Below, piece after piece: positions 17,725 to 28,091 of a stretch of DNA of 64,000 nt. The position numbers and the translations under genes were made by a program. Origin of the DNA: an uncultured Rhizobiaceae bacterium. Lineage in GTDB: Bacteria; Pseudomonadota; Alphaproteobacteria; Rhizobiales; Rhizobiaceae. Each line of letters begins with the position of its first letter. The first letter of the stretch is position 1. Below the pieces are notes generated by a model. That model did no database searches. It saw nothing but the letters and a program-made list of their open reading frames with translations, and was not told the origin of the DNA. The DNA is taken from positions 62,001 to 126,000 of the forward strand of contig CAMYMG010000036.1 in the NCBI GenBank assembly GCA_947259295.1, in the 5' to 3' direction.

Positions 17725-18084
17725 CACGTTACCCCAACCCAACATTGATCCCTCGGCCGATCCATTCGCACGGTGTCTCAAGGGAAGCGATAGGCAATCT
17801 GTCGAGGCTGCATGATTGCCAAATCGCTGTTGCCCGGCAGCCACATCGCCATGGCACGGCACCGTCCGGCGCCGGATGGGACCGCACGCTAGCCGGTTGG
17901 TATCCCGCAGCTTGAATGGATACCGCCACTCTAAAGCGGAGTGCGCGGCCATTACCCGGAAGAACTATCTGGCCAGCAGCGACGTCATCGCAGCGATCTA
18001 TGCGGGAACGAGACAGGCCTGATGTGTAAAATGCAGAGCCAAGTGTAAAACGGCTTCTAGGAAATCCCCAACAAAGCCTTGGAA
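17725..18084. other. Intergenic region, no gene supported
   Basis: About 360 bp lie between the outer-membrane protein start and the tRNA-Lys gene. Short ORFs here have no recognisable features. GTGTAAAA occurs twice, 19 bp apart (18024 and 18043). The promoter of the outer-membrane gene must be in the left part, but I see no strong -35/-10 pair. Confidence 0.6.
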
Positions 18085-18160
<76 letters not shown>

Positions 18161-18189
18161 GTGCGGCCGGCGAACCGGCGGTCGCGGCG

Positions 18190-18218
18190 GATATAGCCAC
18201 AGCGCCCGGCCCTGTCCA
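18190..18218 (-). promoter_or_regulatory. Promoter of tRNA-Lys
   Basis: On the minus strand TGGACA (18218-18213) and TATATC (18195-18190) are separated by exactly 17 bp, giving a start near 18183, some 23 bp before the mature tRNA 5' end. This is a near-consensus housekeeping promoter. Confidence 0.65.
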
Positions 18219-18346
18219 CCCCTTATGCGCATTCGGTGCAAAGCATTTTCGCCCTGCCCTGCCGGCGAGCCCCCAACAGGGGCCAGGCCCATCGCGAGAT
18301 GGCAGCGCGCAAGGGAGTTACCGATACCAGATCCGGTCCTGCGGGT

Positions 18347-19258
18347 TCAGGCGAAGAGCGTGCCCTCGGCAACCTTGACGGCATGGCCGCCGATCCGCGC
18401 GCCGGCCATCTTTCCCTGCTCGACGTCGATCTCTAGCCTTATGCGCGAGGCGCGCCCCATCTCGATGCCCTGTTCGATCCAGTAGCTGGTCTGGCCGTCG
18501 ACCGGGCGGTCGAAATCCAGGATCGCGCCGGCGAAGGCGGCCGCCGCCGAACCGGTCGCCGGATCCTCGTAGGAGGGCGAACCCGGCACGAACATGCGCG
18601 CGTGGAAGTCGCTGTCATGATGCAGCGTCTCGCGGCAATAGGCATAGGCCGACGCCACGACCCCCTCCCCCTTGGATGGCGCGAGTTCCAGCCATGCGTG
18701 ATTGTCGAAATCGATCTTTGCCGCCGCCTCGAGGTTGGCGACCGGGATCGTCACATAGGGCACGCCGGCCGACCACAGGCTCGGCCTGTGATTCTCGAAG
18801 CCGATCTCGTGCGGGTCGAGGCCGAGGGCGGCGCCGAGCGCGGCGGCATCGGCGGAGAGCGGTGACGGCTGCGGCAAGCGGGCAAGATCGAACTCGGCAA
18901 AAGTGGCGCCCTTGCCCTTGGTCACCGCGCAGCGCACCGGCCCGATATTCTCCTCCAGCACGAACATGCCCGCCGTGCCGTTGTCTCCCTGCTGCTCGGC
19001 CAGCGCGATCGCCGACCCCACCGTCGGGTGACCGGCGAACGGCATCTCGTAGTCGGGCGTGAAGATGCGCACGCGGGCGCGGTGGCGCGGGTCCTCGGGC
19101 GGCAGGATGAACACCGATTCCGACAGGTTGAACTCGCGCGCGATGGCCTGCATGGCCGCCGTATCGAGGCCCTCACAGTCGAGCACGATGCCCAGCGGAT
19201 TGCCGGCAAGCGTCTGTTCGGTGAATACGTCGTAGACGAGATATTTGCGTGATTTCAT
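18347..19258 (-). CDS. PhzF family isomerase-like protein
   Basis: The 303-aa protein is a PhzF-fold protein with the two-domain diaminopimelate epimerase-like architecture. NPLGIVLDCEGL near the N-terminus, MPFAGHPTVGSAIAL and the late DPATGSAAAAFAGAIL are family hallmarks. Members isomerise small acids, with a glutamate as catalytic base; the real substrate is unknown outside phenazine producers. I use the ATG at 19258 (MKSRKYLVYDVF) instead of the extended ORF. It is a single gene, divergent from the efflux operon. Confidence 0.88.
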   Translation of the reverse strand: MKSRKYLVYDVFTEQTLAGNPLGIVLDCEGLDTAAMQAIAREFNLSESVFILPPEDPRHRARVRIFTPDYEMPFAGHPTVGSAIALAEQQGDNGTAGMFVLEENIGPVRCAVTKGKGATFAEFDLARLPQPSPLSADAAALGAALGLDPHEIGFENHRPSLWSAGVPYVTIPVANLEAAAKIDFDNHAWLELAPSKGEGVVASAYAYCRETLHHDSDFHARMFVPGSPSYEDPATGSAAAAFAGAILDFDRPVDGQTSYWIEQGIEMGRASRIRLEIDVEQGKMAGARIGGHAVKVAEGTLFA

Positions 19259-19336
19259 GGGCTTCCCGCTGTTTCCCGACTCAACATGAGCGAAATTTAA
19301 CTTGTAATGCCGGCCCGTTGGCATGACCTGTCGGCA

Positions 19337-19379
19337 TAGGGATATGCGTGTCGGCGCGTATGAACGCGTAGGGATATGC
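19337..19379. promoter_or_regulatory. Tandem TAGGGATATGC repeats ahead of the efflux operon
   Basis: TAGGGATATGC occurs twice with a 32-bp period, 20-62 bp before the adaptor gene. The first copy sits in GCATA-GGGA-TATGC, an inverted repeat; the second has one mismatch in its left arm. Three-turn spacing puts both on one DNA face. They look like operator sites for a regulator not encoded next door. Confidence 0.45.
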
Positions 19380-19398
19380 CGAAGAAGAAGGGCGCGCA

Positions 19399-20712
19399 AT
19401 GGACCAGATCGTCGACAAGGAGCGCAACAGACCGGGTAGCGGCGAAGCCCCCGGCCTCGATCCGATTCCATCGGCTCAGGAGGCGCTCGGTCTAGGCTCG
19501 AGACGCTCCGGTGGCCGGCGCTTGCGTCCTTGGCTCATCGCGGCGGCGGTTGTCGCCTTTGTCGCCGCGGCTATCGGCTACTGGCAGTTCGGCGGCTCCT
19601 CGCCTGAACTCAGCTACGTCACCCAGCCCGCCGAGAAAGGCGACATCACCGTCGAGGTGTCGGCCACCGGCACGCTGCAGCCACTGATTCAGGTCGACAT
19701 TTCCAGCGAATTGTCGGGCGTCGTGCGCTCGGTCGCGGTCGACGAGAATCAGATCGTGAAGAAGGGCGACGTGCTGGCCGAACTCGACACGGTGCGGCTC
19801 GCCGCGCAGATCGAGCGCGCAGAGGCGTCGGTGAAGGCCGCCGCCGCGAAAGTCACCGAGGCCAGAACCACCTTGCAGGAAACCGAACAGGCACAGGTCC
19901 GTTCGGCGACCCTGTCGAAGCGCGGCATGGTCACCGACCAGGCGCTCGAGGGGGCAACGGCGGCGCGCGACCGCGCCATGGCCAATGTCGCGCTGGCCGA
20001 AGCCAATCTCGCCATTGCCGACGCCGACCTGAAGCTGCAGCAGGCCGACCTTGAAAAGAGCACGATCTATGCGCCGATCGACGGCATCGTGCTGACCCGC
20101 TCGGTCAACCCGGGGCAGACGGTAGCCTCCTCGATGCAGGCGCCGGTGCTCTTCGTGCTGGCCGCGAACCTCGAAAACATGGAGCTCAAGGCGGCGGTCG
20201 ACGAGGCCGACATCGGCGGGGTGGCGCCCGGCCAGACCGCGCGCTTCACCGTCGACGCCTTCCCGGAACGAAAATTCGATGCCGAGATCCGCGAAATCTC
20301 CTTCGCCTCGGTCGCCACCGAGGGCGTCGTCACCTACGACGCCCGCCTCAACGTCGACAATCAGGCGCTGCTACTCAGGCCCGGCATGACCGCCACGGTT
20401 TCGGTGGTGACGCGCGAGGCGAAGGACGTGGTCATGGTGCCGGCCGCCGCCTTCCGCTTCAGCCCGCAGGCGACCGAACGCCGTTCGATGAGCCTGCGCG
20501 ACCTGTTCATGCCGCGCATGGGGCGTCGTGGTGGGCGCCAGGAGCAGCGCTCGGCAGAGCCTGGCAGCCGCACGCTCTATGTGCTGAAAGACGGCGCGCC
20601 CGAAGCCCTGCAGGTGAAAACCGGCGCCACCGATGGCGAGAATGTCGAGATCGTGTCAGGCGTGGCCGAGGGTGACCCGATCGTCACCGGCGTGCGCCAG
20701 CCGCGCGCCTGA
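19399..20712 (+). CDS. HlyD/MacA-like periplasmic adaptor of an ABC efflux system
   Basis: The 437-aa protein has a cytoplasmic tail, one membrane anchor (about 49-68), a lipoyl half-motif, an alpha-helical hairpin (about 130-220), a second lipoyl half (STIYAPIDGIVL) and a beta-barrel domain. It bridges the inner-membrane MacB-type complex and an outer-membrane duct. A Met/Arg/Gly-rich insert (about 360-385) near the C-terminal domain is unusual. The ATPase gene starts 5 bp after its stop. No TolC-like gene is in the window. Confidence 0.88.
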   Translation: MDQIVDKERNRPGSGEAPGLDPIPSAQEALGLGSRRSGGRRLRPWLIAAAVVAFVAAAIGYWQFGGSSPELSYVTQPAEKGDITVEVSATGTLQPLIQVDISSELSGVVRSVAVDENQIVKKGDVLAELDTVRLAAQIERAEASVKAAAAKVTEARTTLQETEQAQVRSATLSKRGMVTDQALEGATAARDRAMANVALAEANLAIADADLKLQQADLEKSTIYAPIDGIVLTRSVNPGQTVASSMQAPVLFVLAANLENMELKAAVDEADIGGVAPGQTARFTVDAFPERKFDAEIREISFASVATEGVVTYDARLNVDNQALLLRPGMTATVSVVTREAKDVVMVPAAAFRFSPQATERRSMSLRDLFMPRMGRRGGRQEQRSAEPGSRTLYVLKDGAPEALQVKTGATDGENVEIVSGVAEGDPIVTGVRQPRA

Positions 20713-20717
20713 TTGCC

Positions 20718-21422
20718 ATGGCCAGCGCCCCGCTGATCACGTTCGAGAAGGTCTGGAAGACTTATGGCCGCGGCGAGGCCCGTGTGCATGCGCTGGCCGG
20801 CGTCGACCTTGCTATCGCGCGCGGCGAGTTCGTTGCCATCATGGGCCCGTCGGGCTCGGGAAAATCGACCGCGATGAACATCATCGGCTGCCTCGATACG
20901 CCGACATCCGGCCGCTACGGCTTCCTCGACGTGGACGCCGGACGGCTCGACCGGGGCAGCCGCGCGACGCTGCGCAACCTCTATGTCGGCTTCGTCTTCC
21001 AGGGCTACAACCTCTTGCCGCGCACCACGGCCGCCGAAAATGTCGAGCTGCCGCTGATCTATCGCGGCGTGCCGGGGCGCGAGCGGCGCGACCTTGCCAT
21101 GCAGGCGCTCTCCGAAGTCGGCCTGCAGGGCCGCGAGAGCCACACACCGGCCGAATTGTCGGGCGGCCAGCAGCAGCGCGTGGCGATTGCCCGCGCCATC
21201 GTCACGCGCCCTACCCTGCTCGTCGCCGATGAGCCGACCGGCAATCTCGACACCGCGCGCAGCCATGAGATCATGGACCTGATGACACGGCTGAACGAGG
21301 ATCTCGGTCTCACCATCGTCATGGTCACGCATGAGGCAGACATCGCTGCCTATGCCGGCCGCACGATCGGCTTTCTCGATGGCAACGTCGCTTCCGACAC
21401 GAAAAACCTGGAGGCGGCGTGA
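20718..21422 (+). CDS. ABC transporter ATPase, MacB/LolD type
   Basis: The 234-aa product has Walker [10 protein letters not shown], signature [14 protein letters not shown] and Walker [13 protein letters not shown], as in MacB/LolD ATPases. Here the ATPase is a separate protein instead of being fused to the permease as in E. coli MacB. It powers the mechanotransmission permease encoded next, whose start overlaps its stop by 4 bp. Confidence 0.93.
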   Translation: MASAPLITFEKVWKTYGRGEARVHALAGVDLAIARGEFVAIMGPSGSGKSTAMNIIGCLDTPTSGRYGFLDVDAGRLDRGSRATLRNLYVGFVFQGYNLLPRTTAAENVELPLIYRGVPGRERRDLAMQALSEVGLQGRESHTPAELSGGQQQRVAIARAIVTRPTLLVADEPTGNLDTARSHEIMDLMTRLNEDLGLTIVMVTHEADIAAYAGRTIGFLDGNVASDTKNLEAA

Positions 21423-22630
21423 TGCTCTGGGAAACCATCCGCCTCGCTCTGCTGTCGGTTCGTCGCAACGTTCTGCGCTCCTTCCTCACCCTGCTCGGCA
21501 TCGTCATCGGCGTTGCCGCTGTCATCGCCATGATCACCATCGGCTCGGGCACCACCGCAAAGGTGCGCAACGACATCGCCAAGCTCGGCAGCAACCTGCT
21601 CGTCGTGCGCGCAGCCAGGCCGGACCGCTCGGGCTCCACCTCATTCACCCCCAGGCAGCTTGACGAGCGCGACTTCGCCGCCCTGGCCACGGGCCTGGAA
21701 AACGCCAAGGCGGTCTCGGCCGCGGCACAGAAGCAGGTGCGCGTCGTCTATGGCGCGGAGAACATCGCCGCCGAGGTCACCGGCACCGATCCCGCCTATT
21801 TCGTCGCCCGCGACTGGGACATCGCGCTCGGACGCCTGTTCACCGAATCCGAGGCGCGCGGCGGCACCGGCGTCTGCGTCATCGGCGAAACCGTGCGCCG
21901 CCAGTTCTTCGGCGCCGGCGACCCCCAGGGCCAGTCGATCCGCGTCAACCGCATGAGTTGCAAGGTCGTCGGCGTGCTGGCACCCAAGGGCACCTCGGGC
22001 TTCGGCCAGGACCAGGACAATGTCGTGCTGATGCCGCTGTCGGCGTTCCAGCGCCGCATCGCCGGCGACCGCGACATCGATTCGATCTATGTCGCGGCAC
22101 TCGACGGCGTCGCCACATCTTCGGTGCAGGCCGACATCGAGACGATTTTGCGCGAGACGCGTCGGATCGCGCCCGGCGCCGACGACAATTTCGACGTCCG
22201 CGATATGACGCAGATCGCCGACGCCATGACCAGCGCCACCACCACGATGACCGGCATGCTGGGCGCGGTGGCCGGCGTCAGCCTCTTGGTCGGCGGCATC
22301 GGCATCATGAACATCATGCTGGTCTCGGTCACCGAGCGCACCCGCGAGATCGGCATCAGGCTGGCCATCGGCGCGCATGAGAAGCACATCCTGATCCAGT
22401 TCCTCGTCGAGGCGACGGTGCTGTCGCTGCTCGGCGGGCTGATCGGCATTGCGCTAGGGCTCTCGCTCGCCGGCGCGGCATCGATGGCGCTGTCGATCCC
22501 CTTCGCGCCGAGCCTCGCCATCATTGCGCTGGCGGTCGGCTTTTCGGCGCTGATCGGCATGGTCTTCGGCTTCTTCCCGGCCCTGCGCGGCGCCCGCCTC
22601 GATCCCATCGACGCGCTGCGGCACGAGTAG
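21419..22630 (+). CDS. ABC transporter permease, MacB/FtsX type
   Basis: The 403-aa protein has one N-terminal span (LLGIVIGVAAVIAMITIGSG), a large periplasmic MacB-core domain and three C-terminal spans including GIMNIMLVSVTERTREIGIR, the FtsX hallmark. With the adaptor and ATPase it forms a tripartite export pump; macrolides, peptides or lipoprotein-like cargo are all possible. It ends 41 bp before the toxin-antitoxin pair, whose promoter starts immediately after its stop. Confidence 0.92.
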   Translation: MMLWETIRLALLSVRRNVLRSFLTLLGIVIGVAAVIAMITIGSGTTAKVRNDIAKLGSNLLVVRAARPDRSGSTSFTPRQLDERDFAALATGLENAKAVSAAAQKQVRVVYGAENIAAEVTGTDPAYFVARDWDIALGRLFTESEARGGTGVCVIGETVRRQFFGAGDPQGQSIRVNRMSCKVVGVLAPKGTSGFGQDQDNVVLMPLSAFQRRIAGDRDIDSIYVAALDGVATSSVQADIETILRETRRIAPGADDNFDVRDMTQIADAMTSATTTMTGMLGAVAGVSLLVGGIGIMNIMLVSVTERTREIGIRLAIGAHEKHILIQFLVEATVLSLLGGLIGIALGLSLAGAASMALSIPFAPSLAIIALAVGFSALIGMVFGFFPALRGARLDPIDALRHE

Positions 22631-22636
22631 ACTGGC

Positions 22637-22670
22637 TTGAAGAAACGCATTTTGTGAACTATAGTTCACA
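22637..22670 (+). promoter_or_regulatory. Promoter and palindromic operator of the toxin-antitoxin pair
   Basis: TTGAAG (22637-22642) and TATAGT (22660-22665) are spaced by 17 bp. The -10 box lies inside the perfect 18-bp palindrome TGTGAACTATAGTTCACA (22653-22670). Transcription would start at about 22672, exactly the GTG taken as the toxin start. Binding of the antitoxin's helix-turn-helix to the palindrome would block polymerase directly. Confidence 0.7.
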
Positions 22671-22671
22671 T

Positions 22672-22962
22672 GTGATCGAAGTTCGCCGGACTTCAGTGTT
22701 TGAAACCTGGTTCGTCAAGTTGCGCGACGTTGAGGCGAAAGCCCGCATCAACGTGCGCATCCGGCGACTGTCACTCGGGAACTTCGGCGACACGAAGCCG
22801 GTGGGCAGCGGTGTGAGTGAGCTGCGCATCCATCACGGCCCCGGCTATCGCATCTATTTCGTCCGGCATGGCGACCGGCTTGTGATCCTGCTCTGCGGCG
22901 GCGACAAGTCGAGACAGGACCGAGACATCGCAAGGGCAGAGGAACTCGCAAAGGAGATCTGA
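22672..22962 (+). CDS. RelE/ParE-superfamily (HigB-like) addiction module toxin
   Basis: The 96-aa product (GTG start at 22672) matches the small addiction-module killer family, with SVFETWFVKLRD near the start, the basic RIRRLSLGNFGD and YRIYFVRHGDRLVILLCGGDKSRQ. The fold is an mRNA-interferase type, and the late Lys/Gln cluster is usual for it. The track begins six codons earlier at a GTG that lies inside the operator palindrome; family members begin with a short MIEVRRT-like strand, which fits 22672. The antitoxin follows 2 bp later, so the order is toxin first, as in higBA. Confidence 0.88.
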   Translation: MIEVRRTSVFETWFVKLRDVEAKARINVRIRRLSLGNFGDTKPVGSGVSELRIHHGPGYRIYFVRHGDRLVILLCGGDKSRQDRDIARAEELAKEI

Positions 22963-22964
22963 TC

Positions 22965-23249
22965 ATGGCGCTCGAAACGACCAAGTGGGATGCCGCGGAT
23001 TATCTCGACAGCCCTGAAATGATCGCGGCCTATCTCGACGCCGCGTTGGAGGATGGCGATCCGACAGTCATCGCAGCAGCCCTTGGCGACGTCGCCCGAG
23101 CCAAAGGCATGACCGAAATCGCAAGGAAGACCGGCATCACCCGTGAGGGCCTCTACAAGGCACTTAGCGCCGATGGCGACCCGAAGCTCACCACCTTTCT
23201 CGGCGTCATCAAGAGCCTCGGGCTTCAGATCAGCGTGCGCGCGGCCTAG
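22965..23249 (+). CDS. HigA-like antitoxin with helix-turn-helix
   Basis: The 94-aa protein is a typical addiction-module antidote. GMTEIARKTGITREGLYKALS (about residues 46-66) forms the DNA-binding helix-turn-helix. It would neutralise the toxin and repress the shared promoter. AAGGAG lies 8 bases before its ATG, so it has its own strong ribosome site, while the toxin seems to have none; this would favour excess antitoxin. Its stop overlaps the stop of the convergent NUDIX gene through the palindrome CTAG. Confidence 0.9.
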   Translation: MALETTKWDAADYLDSPEMIAAYLDAALEDGDPTVIAAALGDVARAKGMTEIARKTGITREGLYKALSADGDPKLTTFLGVIKSLGLQISVRAA

Positions 23250-23971
23250 CCACCCTCGCTGCCAAAATGCCAGTCGATCAGCGGCCTCATATGCGGCATC
23301 AGCCCGTCCGGCAGGTCTGTTGCATCGCGGATGATCACCGGCCCGGAAATCTCCGGCTCGCTTTCGCCGGCCACGAAGCCTTCGATCCGTGCCGCGATCT
23401 CGTCGGCCGTCATGTCGAGATGGTAGCGGCGGAAGATAACCGTGCCCCTGTCGGTCGACAGCGCATGGCAGAGGCCGCCTGCCAGCGCCGCGTCAAGGTC
23501 GAGGCCGGTCTCTTCAAGCACCTCGCGCGCCATGTTGCCGTGCAGATCGACGCGGCCACCGGGAAAATCCTCGGGCTCGAAGGAGCCAGCCGCGAAATAG
23601 ACTTTTCCGGCGTTGACCGTATGTGCCGCCATGCGGATCGCCACCAGCGCATTGTCGCTGGCCACCAGCACCGGATGGGCAAAGGCGTGCGCGGCCGTTC
23701 CAGCACGTTCCTTGCGCCAGTACATGAAGGTCGCATAGCGCACCGCGTGGCAGCGGCCGAACAGCCGCCGGCCGGCATAGCCAAACTCGGAAAGCAGCAC
23801 GACCTCGCCGTCGAACAGGGCTGGCCGGGCCTTGATCTCGCTTTGCCAATTCTGCCCGATCGCCTCGGCATGGGCCACTTCGAAAGGGTGCGGCGCCGGG
23901 TCGAGTACCACGTCGACCGTGTCGACCGGCAGGATCACGTCGCGCGGAATATCGAAGACCGGGCCCGCCAT
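23246..23971 (-). CDS. NUDIX hydrolase
   Basis: The 241-aa protein carries a NUDIX box, [15 protein letters not shown] (about 145-160), though the usual G(x5)E spacing is partly degenerate ([21 protein letters not shown]). An N-terminal extension of about 85 residues precedes the hydrolase fold. It presumably cleaves a nucleoside-diphosphate-linked substrate. It starts 2 bp after the EEP gene stop, so the two form an operon. The true start is MAGPVFDI at 23971, inside the longer ORF of the track. Confidence 0.82.
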   Translation of the reverse strand: MAGPVFDIPRDVILPVDTVDVVLDPAPHPFEVAHAEAIGQNWQSEIKARPALFDGEVVLLSEFGYAGRRLFGRCHAVRYATFMYWRKERAGTAAHAFAHPVLVASDNALVAIRMAAHTVNAGKVYFAAGSFEPEDFPGGRVDLHGNMAREVLEETGLDLDAALAGGLCHALSTDRGTVIFRRYHLDMTADEIAARIEGFVAGESEPEISGPVIIRDATDLPDGLMPHMRPLIDWHFGSEGG

Positions 23972-23973
23972 GT

Positions 23974-25086
23974 TCAGGCGATATCGAGCGTGACGGCGAC
24001 CGGGCAGTGGTCGGACGCCTTTGGCCGGTCCCATCCGATGCGCGGAAAGCGATCCACTTCCTGGCCGGGCGGAAAGATCGTCCGGAAAGGCTGTCCGTGA
24101 CGCACGATATCCGGCATCGCCTGCGCATTGCGCCGTGCAAGCGCCGGCGACAGCAGGATATAGTCGAGCTGGCAGAGGTGCCGCTCCAGCGGTCCGCGCG
24201 TGTGATAGAGCGTCCAGCGGTCGAGCTCCGGCCGCCGCTCCACGACGTTCTCGCAGAACCCGTCGGCCAGCAATATGTCGACGCTCGACACCGCCTCGTC
24301 GACAACCTCAAACCGGTAGCCCCCGTCCGCCGCGTCGTCGATCACCACGCGCTGCCGATAGTCGTTGAGGTCGCCGCAGATCGCCCATCGCTTGTTGGCG
24401 GCGTGGTCCCGGCCGAAACGCTCCTCGATGATACGCTTGACCGCCTTGGCCTCGGCGATACGTACGGGCATGGTCGCGTCGCGTCCGTTCATGCCGTTGC
24501 GCGCCCCGCCCATCGACTTGAAATGCACCGAATAGATGGTCAGCGGGCGACCGCCGATCTTGACGTCGATCTCCAGGCAGTCGCGGCGGAAAATCCGCTC
24601 GTTCGGGCTGTTTCCGAGTTCGGCGAGTTCGGGCGTGTGCAGCCCGAAATCGTCGAACGTCACATGCGCATGGCTGGTCATGCGCACGAACTCGATCGGC
24701 TGGCCGTGCGCCGTCTCGGCGCGCAGCATGACCGCGACATCGATGCCGCGCATGTCGTTGCCTGTCGTGGTGTATTTCTGGATGTAGCCCTGGCCGACCA
24801 TCTTGAAGAGATAGCCGTACTCAAACGCCTTCAGGGCCTCCAGATTGTCGACTTCCTGCAGGCACAATATGTCGGCGCGCGTAGCGGCGATCGCCAGCGC
24901 CGTGAGTTGCCGCGTATCGTCGGCATGGGCGATCGTTCGAGCCTGCTCAAGTTGCCGGTATTCGGCCTCGTTCTTGATCTCGAAGAGCGCGAGCGTGCGA
25001 TCCTGGTGGAGTTGATTGCGGAAACCGGAATAGTCGAACCTGTTCATCAGGTTCTCGACATTGAAGGTGGCAAGGCGCAGCGACAT
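23974..25086 (-). CDS. Endonuclease/exonuclease/phosphatase family protein
   Basis: The 370-aa product has the EEP metal-enzyme motifs: [11 protein letters not shown] at the start, [15 protein letters not shown] with the metal-binding Glu, [11 protein letters not shown], and [14 protein letters not shown] at the C-terminus with the Asp-His pair. The family includes nucleases and phosphodiesterases; the natural substrate cannot be told. No signal peptide is present. It is co-transcribed with the NUDIX gene. The start at 25086 is preceded by a weak ribosome site, and an upstream ATG 36 bases earlier is less likely. Confidence 0.87.
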   Translation of the reverse strand: MSLRLATFNVENLMNRFDYSGFRNQLHQDRTLALFEIKNEAEYRQLEQARTIAHADDTRQLTALAIAATRADILCLQEVDNLEALKAFEYGYLFKMVGQGYIQKYTTTGNDMRGIDVAVMLRAETAHGQPIEFVRMTSHAHVTFDDFGLHTPELAELGNSPNERIFRRDCLEIDVKIGGRPLTIYSVHFKSMGGARNGMNGRDATMPVRIAEAKAVKRIIEERFGRDHAANKRWAICGDLNDYRQRVVIDDAADGGYRFEVVDEAVSSVDILLADGFCENVVERRPELDRWTLYHTRGPLERHLCQLDYILLSPALARRNAQAMPDIVRHGQPFRTIFPPGQEVDRFPRIGWDRPKASDHCPVAVTLDIA

Positions 25087-25251
25087 GGCGCGACCTTTGC
25101 AGCCAGTCGCGGCCAAAGACAAGGCCGGGACGCCGTTTGTCAGGCCGCATGCTTGGATTGTCGTTCATCTTGGGTTCATGCGCCGGCGACGATAGTGGAG
25201 CATCTCCTCCGGAAACTATGGCGTGGGGCCTGGCATTTCATGGAGAACGCT

Positions 25252-25719
25252 ATGAAACTGCAGATCTTTTCGCATTGGCGCGCCACCTTGGTGGCGCTGG
25301 GCGTGCTTGCTGGCATGTCGGTGCCGGCGACCGCGGCACCTTTCGCCGCAAGGCTCGATCGGTCGGTGGTCGCGCCAGCGGTGCAAGTGCAGCCGGAATC
25401 GGTCGACTATCGAAAGCGCCGTTACTGCGGGCGCAACGGCTATTGCGGCGGCTGGAAGAACAATTACCGGCGGCATCATCGGCATCGCCACTACGGGCGG
25501 CGCTATGACCGCCGCTACTATGGGCGCGTCTATCCGCGGTTGTATCTCGGGCCGGCCTACCCGACCTATCGATATGTCCAGCCGCGCCGCTACTACAGGG
25601 GCGGTGGCTCGGCCCATGTTGCGTGGTGCTACAACCGCTACCGCTCGTACCGCGCATGGGACAACACGTTTCAGCCCTATCACGGACCGAGGCGGCAGTG
25701 CTGGTCACCCTATAGCTAG
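25252..25719 (+). CDS. BA14K-like secreted protein
   Basis: The 155-aa protein has a signal peptide ending near ATAA|PFA, a middle rich in Arg, Tyr and His ([14 protein letters not shown]), and the C-terminal BA14K signature [16 protein letters not shown] ... CWSPYS. BA14K proteins of Brucella are immunoreactive lectin-like envelope proteins. GGAGAA lies 6 bases before the ATG at 25252. The track shows it as the tail of a 570-aa ORF that is a shadow of the EEP gene. Confidence 0.88.
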   Translation: MKLQIFSHWRATLVALGVLAGMSVPATAAPFAARLDRSVVAPAVQVQPESVDYRKRRYCGRNGYCGGWKNNYRRHHRHRHYGRRYDRRYYGRVYPRLYLGPAYPTYRYVQPRRYYRGGGSAHVAWCYNRYRSYRAWDNTFQPYHGPRRQCWSPYS

Positions 25720-25740
25720 CAGCTCATAGGGCGCGGGGCG

Positions 25741-25771
25741 GGGCGGCGTCGTCATGGCGCCGCCCTTTTTT
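25741..25771 (+). terminator. Rho-independent terminator after the BA14K gene
   Basis: GGGCGGCG pairs with CGCCGCCC across a 9-base loop and is followed by six T residues. It lies 21 bp past the stop codon. Confidence 0.9.
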
Positions 25772-25864
25772 GCGATTTGGGGGAACCAATAGGTGGCGAA
25801 ACTCTTATAACGAGAGGCTGCCCGAATCCCTGGACGTTGCGTTGGGGTAATTCCAGGAAGAGAC

Positions 25865-26149
25865 ATGAGTGAAGAATTGACCCCGCGCGAACACCGCAAC
25901 CGAGTGATCAAAGGCGGTGCGATCCTTTCGGGTATACAGAACTCGGTCGTCAGCTGCACCATTCGCAACATGCACGAAAACGGCGCCGAGCTTCGCGTCG
26001 ACGCGGAGGCCCGCGTGCCAAATGACTTCCTGCTCTACGTTGCAGTCGAAGGCACCTGCTACAAATGCGAGTTGCGCTGGCGAAAGCTCGATCGCTGCGG
26101 CGTCCAGTTCAGCGGCACCGAACCCAAGCCGCACTGGCACTACGGCTGA
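25865..26149 (+). CDS. PilZ-domain protein
   Basis: The 94-aa protein is a stand-alone PilZ domain. The N-terminal TPREHRNRVIKGG stands in for the usual RxxxR cyclic-di-GMP site; the second motif, normally D/NxSxxG, reads NMHENGAEL, so the serine is replaced. Binding of c-di-GMP is therefore uncertain. A GGDEF protein is encoded at 45 kb. It is monocistronic between two terminators. Confidence 0.85.
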   Translation: MSEELTPREHRNRVIKGGAILSGIQNSVVSCTIRNMHENGAELRVDAEARVPNDFLLYVAVEGTCYKCELRWRKLDRCGVQFSGTEPKPHWHYG

Positions 26150-26183
26150 GACCTGCAGCCCTTCGCTCTAAACCCTGAAGACA

Positions 26184-26216
26184 AAAGGCCGGCGGATTGC
26201 TCCACCGGCCTTTCTT
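26184..26216. terminator. Bidirectional terminator between the PilZ gene and ilvC
   Basis: AAAGGCCGG pairs perfectly with CCGGCCTTT across a 12-base loop. The A-run and T-run on opposite sides allow it to serve both the PilZ gene from the left and ilvC from the right. Confidence 0.85.
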
Positions 26217-26234
26217 GATTGGCGAGGACGAGAC

Positions 26235-27924
<1,690 letters not shown>

Positions 27925-27975
27925 CTGAAACACGGTCGCTTGCCTGGAATTTTGTCGGGAGCGGCACCGTCTTTA

Positions 27976-27997
27976 AACCGTACCGTACGTTACGGTT
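27976..27997. promoter_or_regulatory. 22-bp TetR-type operator palindrome
   Basis: AACCGTA-C-CGTACG-T-TACGGTT is a palindrome broken only at one symmetric pair. It lies upstream of the TetR gene in the gap towards kup. Size and symmetry suit a TetR dimer pair. Confidence 0.65.
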
Positions 27998-28091
27998 CGG
28001 CTTATGGCGCAGTTGCAGAAGCGATGCAAGCCGTTCGAGGGAATTTCGAGGCGCCTGTCGGAATTGCGCCCCGAAAAGCAAAAGTCCCGGC

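Noticed and set aside
24007-25251. Long N-terminal part of the 570-aa plus-strand ORF
   Set aside because: It is antisense to the EEP nuclease gene; only the BA14K part from 25252 is real.
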